Notes under the pieces: generated by a model
Databases searched by the model: none
What the model saw: only the letters and a program-made list of their open reading frames with translations
Told to the model about the DNA's origin: nothing
Position numbers and translations under genes: made by a program
Assembly (NCBI RefSeq): GCF_900106535.1
Contig: NZ_FNOH01000012.1
Coordinates: forward strand, 215,658-279,657
Direction: 5' to 3'
Source: Myxococcus xanthus
GTDB taxonomy: Bacteria > Myxococcota > Myxococcia > Myxococcales > Myxococcaceae
Length of the DNA: 64,000 nucleotides
Part shown: positions 51,329-59,154 of the stretch, in pieces
Layout: every line of letters starts with the position of its first letter
Position numbering within the stretch: the stretch's first letter is position 1

Positions 51329-53425
51329 TTGCTAGAGCCACGGCCACCCGTGCCCATCCCCCCCCGCGTCGCACCCTCCCCTCCCGGAGTCTGGGTGCTC
51401 GACGACAGTCCGGTAGAGAGCCAGGCCATCTGCCGCGCGCTGGAGCCCTACTGCAAGGTCACCGGGTTCTTGGACGGAGCCTCGCTGCTGGAATCCCTGA
51501 CGCAGGGGCCCGTGCCCGAGGTGCTCGTGCTGGACTGGCACCTGCCCGGCATGTCGGGCCTGGAGGTCTGCCGCTTCGTCCGGAGCAATCCCGCAACCGA
51601 GCACATCCCCGTCCTGCTCATCACCGGGAACACGCGCGCGGAGGACGTGGTGGAGGGCCTGTCCGCGGGGGCCAACGACTATGTCTTCAAGCCCTTCCGC
51701 CCGGTGGAGTTCGCCGCGCGCGTCCAGGCCCTGGCGCAGTGGGAGCGCAGCCGGCGCAAGACGTTGGAGGATGAACGGGCGCGACGCCGGCGGCTGGAAG
51801 GCACGCTGACGGAGGTCCAGGCCGCCGAGGAGCGCGCCTGGCGCAGCGAGCTGCGCTTCCGGCTGGCGGCGCGCGCCACGCGGGACGCGGTGTGGGAGTG
51901 GGACCCGCGCACGGGCCTCATGGATTGGACGAGCGGACTGCACGAAGTCTTCGGCTACGCCCCCGGCACCATCCGGGACGAGCATCGCTGGTGGGAGGAA
52001 CGGCTGCACCCGGACGACCGCGCGCGCGTCGTCGCCAGCCTCCAGGCCACCGTGGAGGGCCCCGAGCACGAGTGGCAGGACACCTACCGTTTCCAGCGCG
52101 GAGACGGCTCCTGGGCCTACGTGGCGGACCGCTGCCACATCATCCGCGACGCGCAGGACAACGCGACGCAGGTGGTGGGCGCCATGCAGGACGTCACCGA
52201 GCGCCACGAGGCCGAGGCCGCCCGGGCCCGGCTGCTGGAGCTGGAGCGCGGCGCCCGGGAGGAGTCGGACCGGCAGCGCGCCATGCTGGCCACGCTCTTC
52301 GAACAGGTGCCCGCGCTGCTCGGCGTGCTGAGCGTGCCGGACCAGCGCTGCGTGGTGGCCAACGCGCGTCTGAGGCAGCGCTTCGGCCAGCGGCAGTTGG
52401 TGGGCCGCACGCTCCGCGAGGCCCTGCCGGAGCTGGAGGGCCAGAACGTCCTCGAGCTGCTGGATACCGTCTTCGCCACTGGCGAGCCCTTCAGCGCGCG
52501 GGAGCTGCCCGTGCGCATCGCCCAGGTGCCCGGCGCCCTTCCGCCGGAAGGCTACTTCGACTTCATGTACCAGCCGATGCGGGACGCCAGCGGACGGCTG
52601 GCCGCCGTCATCCTGTTCGCGGTGGAAGTCACGGACTCCGTCCTGGCGCGGCACAAGGAGTCGGAGCTGGCGCAGCAGATGAAGGCCCGCGCGGACTTCG
52701 AGCGGCAGCTCATCGGCATCGTCAGCCACGACCTGCGCAACCCACTGGGGGCCATCAGCCTGGCGGTGTCCATGATGCTCCAGCGCGGACTGCTGGATGA
52801 GCGGCAGGCGCGTCAGGCGCAGCGCATCCGGAGCTCGGCGGACCGCGCGACGCGGATGATTCGCGACCTGCTCGACTTCACCCGCGCGCGTCAGGGAACG
52901 GGGCTTCCGGTGTACCCGCAGCCCATGGACCTGCACGAAGTCGTTCGCACGGTGCTGGACGAGGTGCACGCCGGCTGGCCCGACCGTCACCTGGAGACGG
53001 AACGCACCGGAGATGGCGTGGGCACGTGGGACCCGGACCGGCTTGCGCAGCTCATTGGCAACCTGGTGGGCAACGCCTTGCAGTACAGCCCGCCCGGCAC
53101 GCCCGTGCGGGTGACGTCCCGAGGCGATGACGACGGCGTCGTGCTGGAGGTCCACAACCTGGGCCCGGCGATTCCCCTGGAGCGGCAGCCGCGCATCTTC
53201 GAGCCGCTGGAGCGCGCCACGGTGCGCCCGGAGGACCAGGGCCGGCGCAGCATCGGCCTGGGACTCTACATCGTGCGCAGCATCGTCCTGGCCCACGGCG
53301 GCACGGTGGAGGCCCGCTCCCAGGAGGAGACGGGCACCACCTTCACCGTGCGGCTGCCACGCCATGCGCCCACGGCGCTGCCCCTGCACGAGCTCACGGC
53401 GCCCAGCGCTTGGGACGGCGCTTGA
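51329..53425 (+). CDS. Histidine kinase with N-terminal receiver and PAS domains
   Basis: The 698-residue protein begins with a response-regulator receiver (about 15-135; WVLDDSPVESQ, phospho-acceptor Asp69 in VLVLDWHLPG, and a KPFRPVE region), then a PAS domain (about 165-295; RDAVWEWDPRTGLMDW), a second PAS-like domain (about 320-435), a HisKA domain with His467 (GIVSHDLRNPLGAISL) and a HATPase_c domain (NLVGNALQYSPPG, GLGLYIVRSIVLAHGGT). The receiver in front makes it a node in a phosphorelay, fed by another kinase. TTG 51329 is the most likely start (GGGAGAG upstream); GTG 51350 is an alternative. Its end overlaps the converging exonuclease gene by 32 bases. Confidence 0.9.
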   Translation: MLEPRPPVPIPPRVAPSPPGVWVLDDSPVESQAICRALEPYCKVTGFLDGASLLESLTQGPVPEVLVLDWHLPGMSGLEVCRFVRSNPATEHIPVLLITGNTRAEDVVEGLSAGANDYVFKPFRPVEFAARVQALAQWERSRRKTLEDERARRRRLEGTLTEVQAAEERAWRSELRFRLAARATRDAVWEWDPRTGLMDWTSGLHEVFGYAPGTIRDEHRWWEERLHPDDRARVVASLQATVEGPEHEWQDTYRFQRGDGSWAYVADRCHIIRDAQDNATQVVGAMQDVTERHEAEAARARLLELERGAREESDRQRAMLATLFEQVPALLGVLSVPDQRCVVANARLRQRFGQRQLVGRTLREALPELEGQNVLELLDTVFATGEPFSARELPVRIAQVPGALPPEGYFDFMYQPMRDASGRLAAVILFAVEVTDSVLARHKESELAQQMKARADFERQLIGIVSHDLRNPLGAISLAVSMMLQRGLLDERQARQAQRIRSSADRATRMIRDLLDFTRARQGTGLPVYPQPMDLHEVVRTVLDEVHAGWPDRHLETERTGDGVGTWDPDRLAQLIGNLVGNALQYSPPGTPVRVTSRGDDDGVVLEVHNLGPAIPLERQPRIFEPLERATVRPEDQGRRSIGLGLYIVRSIVLAHGGTVEARSQEETGTTFTVRLPRHAPTALPLHELTAPSAWDGA

Positions 53426-54278
53426 GCGTCGTCAGGCCCAGCCGGTCACAGAACGCTTCGTACACGGCGGGCGGCACGCCCTTCCACGCCAGGTCCTCCA
53501 GTGACGACGTGCCCGGCAGCGGCGCGTCCGTCACCAGCGTGGCCAGCCGGCGGTAGAGCAGCGCGGCGTCACGGTGCTCGCGCAGCGTCGCTGCCAGCTT
53601 CTCCGCGCCCCGGGGACGCACCTTCCACTCGGACGCCTCCGCGGGAATGTCCTCCAGGTGGCCATGCGCGCTCAGCAATGCCGACGCGCCCTTCTCCCCG
53701 AAGCCCGGCAGTCCGGGGATGCCATCCGCCGCGTCGCCCATCAGCGCCAGCAGGTCCGGCACGCTCGCGGGGGGCACGCCCAGCTTCGCGCGCACTGCGT
53801 CCTCGTCGAGCACCTTTTCCTGCCGCCGGTCCACCTGCACCACACGGCTGCCACGCACGCACTGGCCCAAGTCCTTGTCGGGCGTGAGCAGCCGCACCTG
53901 CTCCACCGTGTCCGCCCAGCGCGCCGCGGCGGTGGCCAGCGCGTCATCCGCCTCCTGCTCCTTCATGGACCACGCGGTGACGCCCAGCGCGCGCACGGCC
54001 TCCTCCGCCAGGTCGAACTGCGCGTGCAGCTCCGGGGGCACGCCCTCGTCGCTCTTGTAGCCGTCGAACAGCGCGTTGCGGAACGAGCGGATGGGGTTGT
54101 CGAACGCCACCGCCACGTGCGTCACCGCCTCGTCCGCGTCGTGCAGCAGCGCGAGCAGCGAGGACATCAGCCCCACCGTGGCCTTCACGTCCTGTCCATC
54201 CGGCGCGGCATGGCCCGGACGGGGCGAGAAATGGGCGCGGTAGAGCTCGTAGGTGCCGTCGACCAGGTGCAGGCGCAT
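53394..54278 (-). CDS. Stand-alone 5'-3' exonuclease
   Basis: The 294-residue protein matches the 5'-nuclease domain of DNA polymerase I / FEN-type enzymes but lacks any polymerase part. The acidic metal-binding residues are clear: LVDGTYELYRAHF (first Asp), FDNPIRSFRN, KEQEADDALATAA, LLTPDKDLGQCV, and GDAADGIPGLPGFGEKGA (helix-hairpin-helix region). It removes RNA primers or flaps in replication and repair; many GC-rich bacteria keep such an extra copy. ATG 54278 follows GAGAGGG. Its end lies inside the 3' end of the receiver-PAS kinase on the other strand. Confidence 0.93.
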   Translation of the reverse strand: MRLHLVDGTYELYRAHFSPRPGHAAPDGQDVKATVGLMSSLLALLHDADEAVTHVAVAFDNPIRSFRNALFDGYKSDEGVPPELHAQFDLAEEAVRALGVTAWSMKEQEADDALATAAARWADTVEQVRLLTPDKDLGQCVRGSRVVQVDRRQEKVLDEDAVRAKLGVPPASVPDLLALMGDAADGIPGLPGFGEKGASALLSAHGHLEDIPAEASEWKVRPRGAEKLAATLREHRDAALLYRRLATLVTDAPLPGTSSLEDLAWKGVPPAVYEAFCDRLGLTTLKRRPKRWAP

Positions 54279-54472
54279 GTCGCCCTCTCTACCCCCGGCG
54301 GCGCACGCCGGCCAGTGCCCCGGTGCGCCCGGAAGGCGCTTGCAAGGCTGCTCGCCCGCCCTTCGGCCAACCCTGCCACGGTCGGATTGCCGGCCTGTCT
54401 CCGAGGGCCCACCTCTACGTCTGGGCGCGCCATGACGCGTGTCCACGTCCTCGAGCGGCAGGAGGTGAAACC

Positions 54473-54832
54473 ATGCGCCTGAAGCTGGCGGCGATGCTGC
54501 TGGGCCTGACGATGGTGGGATGCGCCGGGCGGCAGGTGCTTCCCGCGCCGAACGAGCACCGTGTGCAGGCGGAAGCCTCGCTGCGCTCGGCGGAAGGCGC
54601 TGGCGCCGCCCGAGTCCCCGAAGCAGCCCTACACCTGGAGTTCGCCCGGCAGCAGATTGCCGACGCGGAGCGGCTGTGGGTGGAAGGCGAACAGGAAGCC
54701 GCGGAGCTGCGCTTCATGCAGGCCGAGGCGGACGCTGAGCTGGCACAGGCGCTGGCCCGGGCCGTCCCGCTGGAGCGCGAGTCGCGACGCTTGGCCGCCC
54801 AGGCGGAGTCCCTGCGCCGCGGCCAGCCGTGA
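54473..54832 (+). CDS. DUF4398-like helical lipoprotein
   Basis: The 119-residue product starts MRLKLAAMLLGLTMVGC, a lipoprotein signal with Cys 17. The mature part is two or three helices rich in Ala, Glu, Gln and Arg (HRVQAEASLRSAEGAGA, HLEFARQQIADAERLW, AEADAELAQALARAVPLERES), fitting the DUF4398 family. The start has the ideal AGGAGGTG site. It lies 28 bases before the OmpA-family gene on the same strand, and both carry DUF4398-type helices, so they may assemble together in the outer membrane. Confidence 0.85.
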   Translation: MRLKLAAMLLGLTMVGCAGRQVLPAPNEHRVQAEASLRSAEGAGAARVPEAALHLEFARQQIADAERLWVEGEQEAAELRFMQAEADAELAQALARAVPLERESRRLAAQAESLRRGQP

Positions 54833-54860
54833 GCAGCCAACCTCGACAGGAGAGAGCGAC

Positions 54861-56090
54861 ATGCTGAAGCGTGGATGGAAGGCCCTCGCTGGCGTCACGG
54901 CGCTGGCCGCCGTGGGGTGTGCACACGCACCACCGCCCCAGGAGCTCCTCAACGCGCGCGCGGCCTACCAGGAGGTCTCCACCAGCCCCCAGGGCCGAGA
55001 GCGTCCTCGAGACGTCGCGGCGGCGCGAGATGCGCTGCTGGAAGCCGAGCGGGAGTACGACCGCAGCCAGGACTCTCCTCGCACCCGCTCGCTGTCCTAC
55101 GTGGCGTTGCGCAAGTCCGAGACGGCGGGGGCACGCGGCACCGCGGACCTGGCGGCGCGGCGTCAGGCGGAGGCCCAGGCCACGCTCCAGCAAGCGCAGG
55201 CGCGGCAGTGGCAGCGCTCGCAGGCGGAGCTGGATGCGGCCCGGCAGCAGCTCGCCCAGGCCGAGCGTGAGCGGCTGCAAGCCCTCCAGCAACAGCAACA
55301 GTCCCGGCAGCACGCCGTGACGCAGCAACAGGAAGCCGAGCGCATGCGGATGGATGCCCAGCGGCGCCAGCACGAGGCGGAACAGCTGCGGCGGCTGGCC
55401 CAGCAGCAGGAAGCGGAGTCGCGGCGGCTGGCGGAGAAGACCACGCGGCTTCAGGAAGAAGCGCAACGCCGGGCGCGGGCCGAGTCCGAATCCCGGCGAC
55501 TGGCCCAGGAGAACCACGAACTGCTCCAGCGCTCGGCGGAGCTGGAAGCGGAGCAGGAGGCACGGCGCCAGGTGGAGCGGGAGCTGGAACGCGAGCGACA
55601 GGCGCGGCTCGACGCGGAACAGCGCGCCACGGAGGCGCTGACACAGTTGGAGTCGACGGCGCGCGACGTGAAGGTCCGCGAGGAGGAACGAGGCCTGGTG
55701 CTGACGATGTCAGGGCAGGTGCTGTTCGCGTCGAACGCGGTGGACCTGCTCCCTACGGCGCGTGAGCAACTGACGGAGGTGGCCCACGCGCTCAAGGTGT
55801 CCGACAGTCCCATGGTCATCGAAGGCCACACGGATTCGATGGGCTCGGACGCGATGAACGAAGCCCTGTCCTACCGGCGGGCGGAGCACGTGCGGGAGTT
55901 CCTCATCAGCCAGGGCGTGAGTCGCGACCGCATCCAGGTGCGCGGCCTGGGCGAGTACCGCCCCGTCGCCAACAACTCCACCCCAGAGGGCCGCGCCAAC
56001 AACCGGCGCGTTGAAATCATCCTCCCGCGTGGAGGGGAGGAGGCCACTGGCGGCAGCGGCGCTGAGCCCCCGACGACGCCTCGGCGCTGA
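54861..56090 (+). CDS. OmpA-family lipoprotein with long coiled coil
   Basis: The 409-residue protein has a signal with Cys 20 (AAVGCAHA), a DUF4398-like N-terminal helix pair (about 25-115), a long Gln/Arg/Glu/Ala coiled coil (about 118-265; many QQ, RRL and EAE runs) and a C-terminal OmpA peptidoglycan-binding domain (about 285-392): VLFASNAVDLLPTA, IEGHTDSMGSDAMNEALSYRRA, GLGEYRPVANNSTPEGRANNRRVEI. It should bridge the outer membrane to peptidoglycan. ATG 54861 follows AGGAGAG. It is co-transcribed with the small lipoprotein just upstream. Confidence 0.92.
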   Translation: MLKRGWKALAGVTALAAVGCAHAPPPQELLNARAAYQEVSTSPQGRERPRDVAAARDALLEAEREYDRSQDSPRTRSLSYVALRKSETAGARGTADLAARRQAEAQATLQQAQARQWQRSQAELDAARQQLAQAERERLQALQQQQQSRQHAVTQQQEAERMRMDAQRRQHEAEQLRRLAQQQEAESRRLAEKTTRLQEEAQRRARAESESRRLAQENHELLQRSAELEAEQEARRQVERELERERQARLDAEQRATEALTQLESTARDVKVREEERGLVLTMSGQVLFASNAVDLLPTAREQLTEVAHALKVSDSPMVIEGHTDSMGSDAMNEALSYRRAEHVREFLISQGVSRDRIQVRGLGEYRPVANNSTPEGRANNRRVEIILPRGGEEATGGSGAEPPTTPRR

Positions 56091-56113
56091 AATCCAACGG
56101 ACGCCGGAGTTGA

Positions 56114-56704
56114 ATGCCCGCCATGGGCCCAGACGCAGTTTTCAACCTGCTGAGCACCGAACGCCTGCATCTGGTGCAGCTCCCACCGGATGCGGCGTGG
56201 CGGGTGCTCGCGTACCACGAGGCGAACCGGGAGCACGTCTCCACCGTGTCACCGGCACGGCCGGCCAACTTCTTCTCGGTGACGTACTGGCGCACGCGGC
56301 TGGCGCAGGACCGCGAGGACTTCCGGCTCGACCTGTCGCTGCGCGTGTTCCTGCTGCCGCGAAAACAGTCCATCCAGTTGTCGCCCATCATCGGCAACAT
56401 CTCACTCACGAACATCCGCCGCGGTCCGTTGCAGTCCGCGGACCTGGGCTACGGCTTGGACCACCGCTACGAAGGCCAGGGCCTGATGACGGAGGCCCTG
56501 CGCGCGCTGTGTGACTACGCCTTCAACGTCATGGGCCTGCACCGGCTCCAGGCCAACCACCTGCCGGAGAACCTGCGCAGCGCCGCGGTGCTGAAGCGCC
56601 TGGGCTTCCAGGTGGAGGGCATCGCGCGGGAGCTCCTGCTCATCGACGGCCAGTGGCGCGACCACGTCCTCAACGCGCTGATTGCCCCTGGCCGGCGAGG
56701 ATGA
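56114..56704 (+). CDS. RimJ/RimL-type GNAT acetyltransferase
   Basis: The 196-residue enzyme has the GNAT fold of N-terminal acetyltransferases: LLSTERLHLVQLPPDAA, DLGYGLDHRYEGQGLMTEAL with the acetyl-CoA-binding motif, GLHRLQANHLPENLRSAAVLKRLGFQVEG, and a terminal region LLIDGQWRDHVL. Relatives acetylate ribosomal-protein N-termini or antibiotics; the substrate is unclear. It starts 23 bases after the OmpA-family gene on the same strand, possibly in the same transcript, and converges with the DUF1338 gene. Confidence 0.88.
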   Translation: MPAMGPDAVFNLLSTERLHLVQLPPDAAWRVLAYHEANREHVSTVSPARPANFFSVTYWRTRLAQDREDFRLDLSLRVFLLPRKQSIQLSPIIGNISLTNIRRGPLQSADLGYGLDHRYEGQGLMTEALRALCDYAFNVMGLHRLQANHLPENLRSAAVLKRLGFQVEGIARELLLIDGQWRDHVLNALIAPGRRG

Positions 56705-56711
56705 CCCGGAG

Positions 56712-57467
56712 CTACCCGCCGCGCTTCGTCATGTCGAAGAGCGCCCGGGCCTGGGGGCCCAGGAAGCCGTCGAAGTCCGGCGTGCGCTGGGCAATCTCGA
56801 AGTAGGCGTAGGGCCAGGAGCGCGAGCCACCGCCCTCGAGCAACACGGGCAGCGGCGCGGCCTGCGTGGCCGTCTGCCGCAGCGACGTCCCGGGCGCGCC
56901 CTCGATGTCGGCCTTCATCGGCACCCCGGCCTCGCGCATGCGCTTCTGCCACGCCTCCACGTCGTCCACCGAGCCGGTGAAGTGGTTCACCTTGCGGCCG
57001 AAGGCGAGCAGCCAGGCGCCATACTGGGACTCCTTCTCCAGCTCCAGCAGCGCGGCCTCGTCTGGAGGGGGCGGCGAGCCGAACCACGCGGCCAGTGCGT
57101 CCACGTCCTCGGGAGGCGCGGGGTCCTCGGGCAGCCGGGCGAGCAGCTCGCGAGCGCGCGGGGACAGCTCCTCCTGCTTCAGCTCGGAGATGAAGATGCG
57201 GGGCAGCCCTGCCGGATGTGACAAATAGATGGCGGACAGGTGCGCATCCGGAAAGGTGTACGCGCCCGCGGCCTTCCAGCCGAGCCGGATGAAGGACTGC
57301 GAGAAGAGCGCGATGCCACCACCGGGCCGGGCCAGCGAGCGAAGCGCGACATGGTCATTGCGGAAGCGGCCCCCTGAGAGCTGCACGAAGGTGCGCGCAT
57401 AGGGCACCTCCGCGGCGTAGCGCTCCCACAGCAGGTCCAGGAGACGGTGGGCGGAGTCGGTGGTCAT
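56712..57467 (-). CDS. DUF1338 family enzyme
   Basis: The 251-residue protein matches the DUF1338 family, some members of which are 2-oxoadipate dioxygenase/decarboxylases (HglS type) of lysine breakdown with a VOC-like fold and a metal bound by His and Glu. Visible candidates are FRNDHVALRSL (His), KVNHFTGSVDDV (His) and YAYFEIAQR (Glu). HglS proteins are longer (about 450), so this shorter form could be a different branch. ATG 57467 was chosen over the longer 57491. The gene converges with the GNAT gene, 7 bases apart. Confidence 0.82.
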   Translation of the reverse strand: MTTDSAHRLLDLLWERYAAEVPYARTFVQLSGGRFRNDHVALRSLARPGGGIALFSQSFIRLGWKAAGAYTFPDAHLSAIYLSHPAGLPRIFISELKQEELSPRARELLARLPEDPAPPEDVDALAAWFGSPPPPDEAALLELEKESQYGAWLLAFGRKVNHFTGSVDDVEAWQKRMREAGVPMKADIEGAPGTSLRQTATQAAPLPVLLEGGGSRSWPYAYFEIAQRTPDFDGFLGPQARALFDMTKRGG

Positions 57468-57523
57468 GGCGCGCGAATCTAGCGCCACCACCCGCCGTGG
57501 CGGCCCAGGCCACCGTCCCTCGG

Positions 57524-57640
57524 AAAAAAGAGCGGCGGCGCGCGGCCCCGGGTCCTTGGAGGGGACTTCAGCCAGAGACGCGCGCCGCCGAGCAGCGAAG
57601 CTGCTGAAGACTCGCCTTGGAGTTTCGAGTCTTCACACCG
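57524..57640 (-). ncRNA. Candidate three-hairpin small RNA with intrinsic terminator
   Basis: On the minus strand, three hairpins follow one another and end in a U-run. The first pairs TGAAGACTCG (57635-57626) with CGAGTCTTCA (57614-57605); its loop carries CTCCAAGG. The second is AGCAGC-TTC-GCTGCT (57605-57591). The third pairs CGGCGGCGCGCG (57590-57579) with CGCGCGCCGCCG (57544-57533), followed by six T (57529-57524). The same octamer CTCCAAGG recurs between its arms (57561-57554). No reading frame fits. The promoter is not certain; an A+T-richer stretch (GTCAATGCATACCATACC) lies just upstream. It could also be a terminator of an unusually long 3' end of the gene at 57873. Confidence 0.5.
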
Positions 57641-57872
57641 AGGGTATGGTATGCATTGACTTCTTCCCCGCCACCCCACCCGCCACCCGGAAGCGAGCGC
57701 CGGAATAGGGTGTGGCGAAGGAAAAGGCCAGGACGCTGCAAGCCGCCTCACCAACGCAGCGTTGAGCTAGCTTGAAGTCCTGCTAATCCAAACTTTGTAG
57801 CCGCAACATTCCGCCTGAGATGCGTGAAAGACGGCTCACATCATTCGAATGAGAGAATTTGAGAACTGAGAG
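57641..57872. other. Intergenic region with no gene
   Basis: Between the candidate small RNA and the 172-residue gene I find no supported coding sequence. The stretch is less GC-rich than its surroundings around 57765-57872 (AATCCAAACTTTGTAGC, ATTCGAATGAGAGAATTTG) and may hold a promoter or the 3' end of the neighbouring transcript. The 57 bases between the RNA terminator and the DUF1338 start (57468-57523) show nothing distinctive. Confidence 0.5.
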
Positions 57873-58391
57873 TCAGTGCAGATGCTCGGGAAGCATGGGC
57901 AGCCCGTGGAAGAAGCGGCGCCCGCTCTCGAAGCGGCGGTGGAAGCAGATGCGGTCATCCAGGTAGAGGCGGGCCATCTCCTCCTCGCCATAGGCAGTGA
58001 AGAAGGTGGCGCGGGCCTCGTCGCAAGCGGCCTCATACGCCGCGCGCAGGGCCTCCCAGTCCTCGGGTGGAGTCTCCTCGCCGCTGAGCCAGACGCCCTG
58101 CTCCACGCCGTACTCACGCTCCATCAACTCCAGCTCCAGCGCCAGGCGGCACACGCGGGGTTCGTCACCAATCGCCTCGTCCGCCATGGCGGTGAGGATG
58201 TGGGCCACCAGGAAGAAGCCCGCATCGGGAGGCACCACCCCTTCTTCACGCGCGGCGCGGAAGGCCACCAGCAGCTGCGCATCCATCGCGTCGTCCCCCA
58301 ATTCCAGCAACTGGGTGGCGAGGCCCCGCCACCGCGCCTCCATGTCCCCCACTTCCTGGAGGTTCAGTGCCTCGTCTCGCGTCTTCTTCAT
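57873..58391 (-). CDS. 172-residue acidic helical protein, unknown function
   Basis: The protein has no signal peptide or membrane segment. It is rich in Glu, Asp, Ala and Leu, predicted mostly helical: NLQEVGDMEARWRGLATQLL, LLVAFRAAREEGVV, ADEAIGDEPRVCRLALELEL, YEAACDEARATFFTAYGEEE. The end FESGRRFFHGLPMLPEHLH is distinctive. ATG 58391 is 7 bases after GGAG, which is part of a hairpin (58403-58421), so translation may be controlled. It diverges from a GNAT gene. I recognise no family. Confidence 0.78.
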   Translation of the reverse strand: MKKTRDEALNLQEVGDMEARWRGLATQLLELGDDAMDAQLLVAFRAAREEGVVPPDAGFFLVAHILTAMADEAIGDEPRVCRLALELELMEREYGVEQGVWLSGEETPPEDWEALRAAYEAACDEARATFFTAYGEEEMARLYLDDRICFHRRFESGRRFFHGLPMLPEHLH

Positions 58392-58402
58392 CGTGTGGCT
58401 CC

Positions 58403-58465
58403 TTCGGGAACTGCTCCCGAAAATCTCATCCGGGTCTGACGTCCAACCACGATTGCGAGGACGTC
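58403..58465. promoter_or_regulatory. Dyads in the divergent spacer, one touching a ribosome site
   Basis: TTCGGGA (58403-58409) and TCCCGAA (58415-58421) pair perfectly with a 5-base loop; on the minus strand the second arm runs straight into the AAGGAG site (58404-58399) of the gene at 58391. Farther out, GACGTCC (58438-58444) and GGACGTC (58459-58465) form a 7-base dyad with a 14-base spacer that could bind a regulator of either divergent gene. Confidence 0.45.
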
Positions 58466-58556
58466 CGGATTTACCGCTGCTTGCATCCACCGTTGGGCGG
58501 ATGACGGAGCACCGCGGTGGCCGTCCGCTGATGGACGCGTCGTCGCCCGTCGAGTC

Positions 58557-59066
58557 ATGCTGCTCGCCACCGTGTCCATCGACCTGCGCGCCGCGACGGC
58601 TGCGGACGCCCCCTTCCTCTTCGCGCTGTACGCCAGCACCCGGGAGTCTGAGCTCGCCGCCTGGGGCTGGGCGCCCGCACAGCGCGACGCCTTCCTCCGC
58701 ATGCAGTGGGTGGCGCAGTCGCACGACTGGGCGGCCCGCCATCCTCATGCCGACCACCAGTTGGTGTGTCTCCAAGGCCAACCCGTGGGGCGCCTGCTGG
58801 TCGCGAAGGACGCGGCGGCGTGGCGGGTGGTGGACATCGCCTTGTTACCCGCACACCAAGGCAGCGGCGTGGGGACCCGGCTGCTGACCCAGGTGCGGGA
58901 CGAGGCCGGGAAAGCAGGCGTCCCCCTCCGGCTGCGAGTGCTACGAACCAACCCCGCGCGCAGGCTGTACGAGCGCCTGGGCTTCGAGGTGGACGCCGAG
59001 CCTCCCGAGGAGGCCGCCGCCCCTTACGTCGCCCTGACGTGGAACCCCGCACCACATCAGGACTGA
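58557..59066 (+). CDS. GNAT-family acetyltransferase
   Basis: The 169-residue enzyme shows the GNAT fold: IDLRAATAADAPFLFALYAS, VGRLLVAKD, VVDIALLPAHQGSGVGTRLL with the acetyl-CoA-binding QGSGVG, and VLRTNPARRLYERLGFEVD. Such N-acetyltransferases act on small molecules or proteins; substrate unknown. ATG 58557 starts the conserved first strand; no strong ribosome site is seen. It converges with the collagen-like gene; the 88-base gap contains a direct repeat GCCCGCGAGC (twice, 15 bases apart) but no clear terminator. Confidence 0.88.
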   Translation: MLLATVSIDLRAATAADAPFLFALYASTRESELAAWGWAPAQRDAFLRMQWVAQSHDWAARHPHADHQLVCLQGQPVGRLLVAKDAAAWRVVDIALLPAHQGSGVGTRLLTQVRDEAGKAGVPLRLRVLRTNPARRLYERLGFEVDAEPPEEAAAPYVALTWNPAPHQD

Positions 59067-59154
59067 TGCACAGCGGAACCATGCTCCGGAAACACGAACG
59101 GCCCGCGAGCTGATTGCCCGCGAGCCGCCCGCATCCCCCCCAAACCGCCAGGAC

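Noticed and set aside
51332..53389. A 685-codon open frame antisense to the receiver-PAS kinase
   Set aside because: Opposite a gene with receiver, PAS, HisKA and HATPase motifs; the antisense product has no recognisable fold.
57646..57708. 20-codon frame MVCIDFFPATPP in the small-RNA region, plus strand
   Set aside because: GAGGG is only two bases from the ATG, and no terminator or conservation argument supports it.
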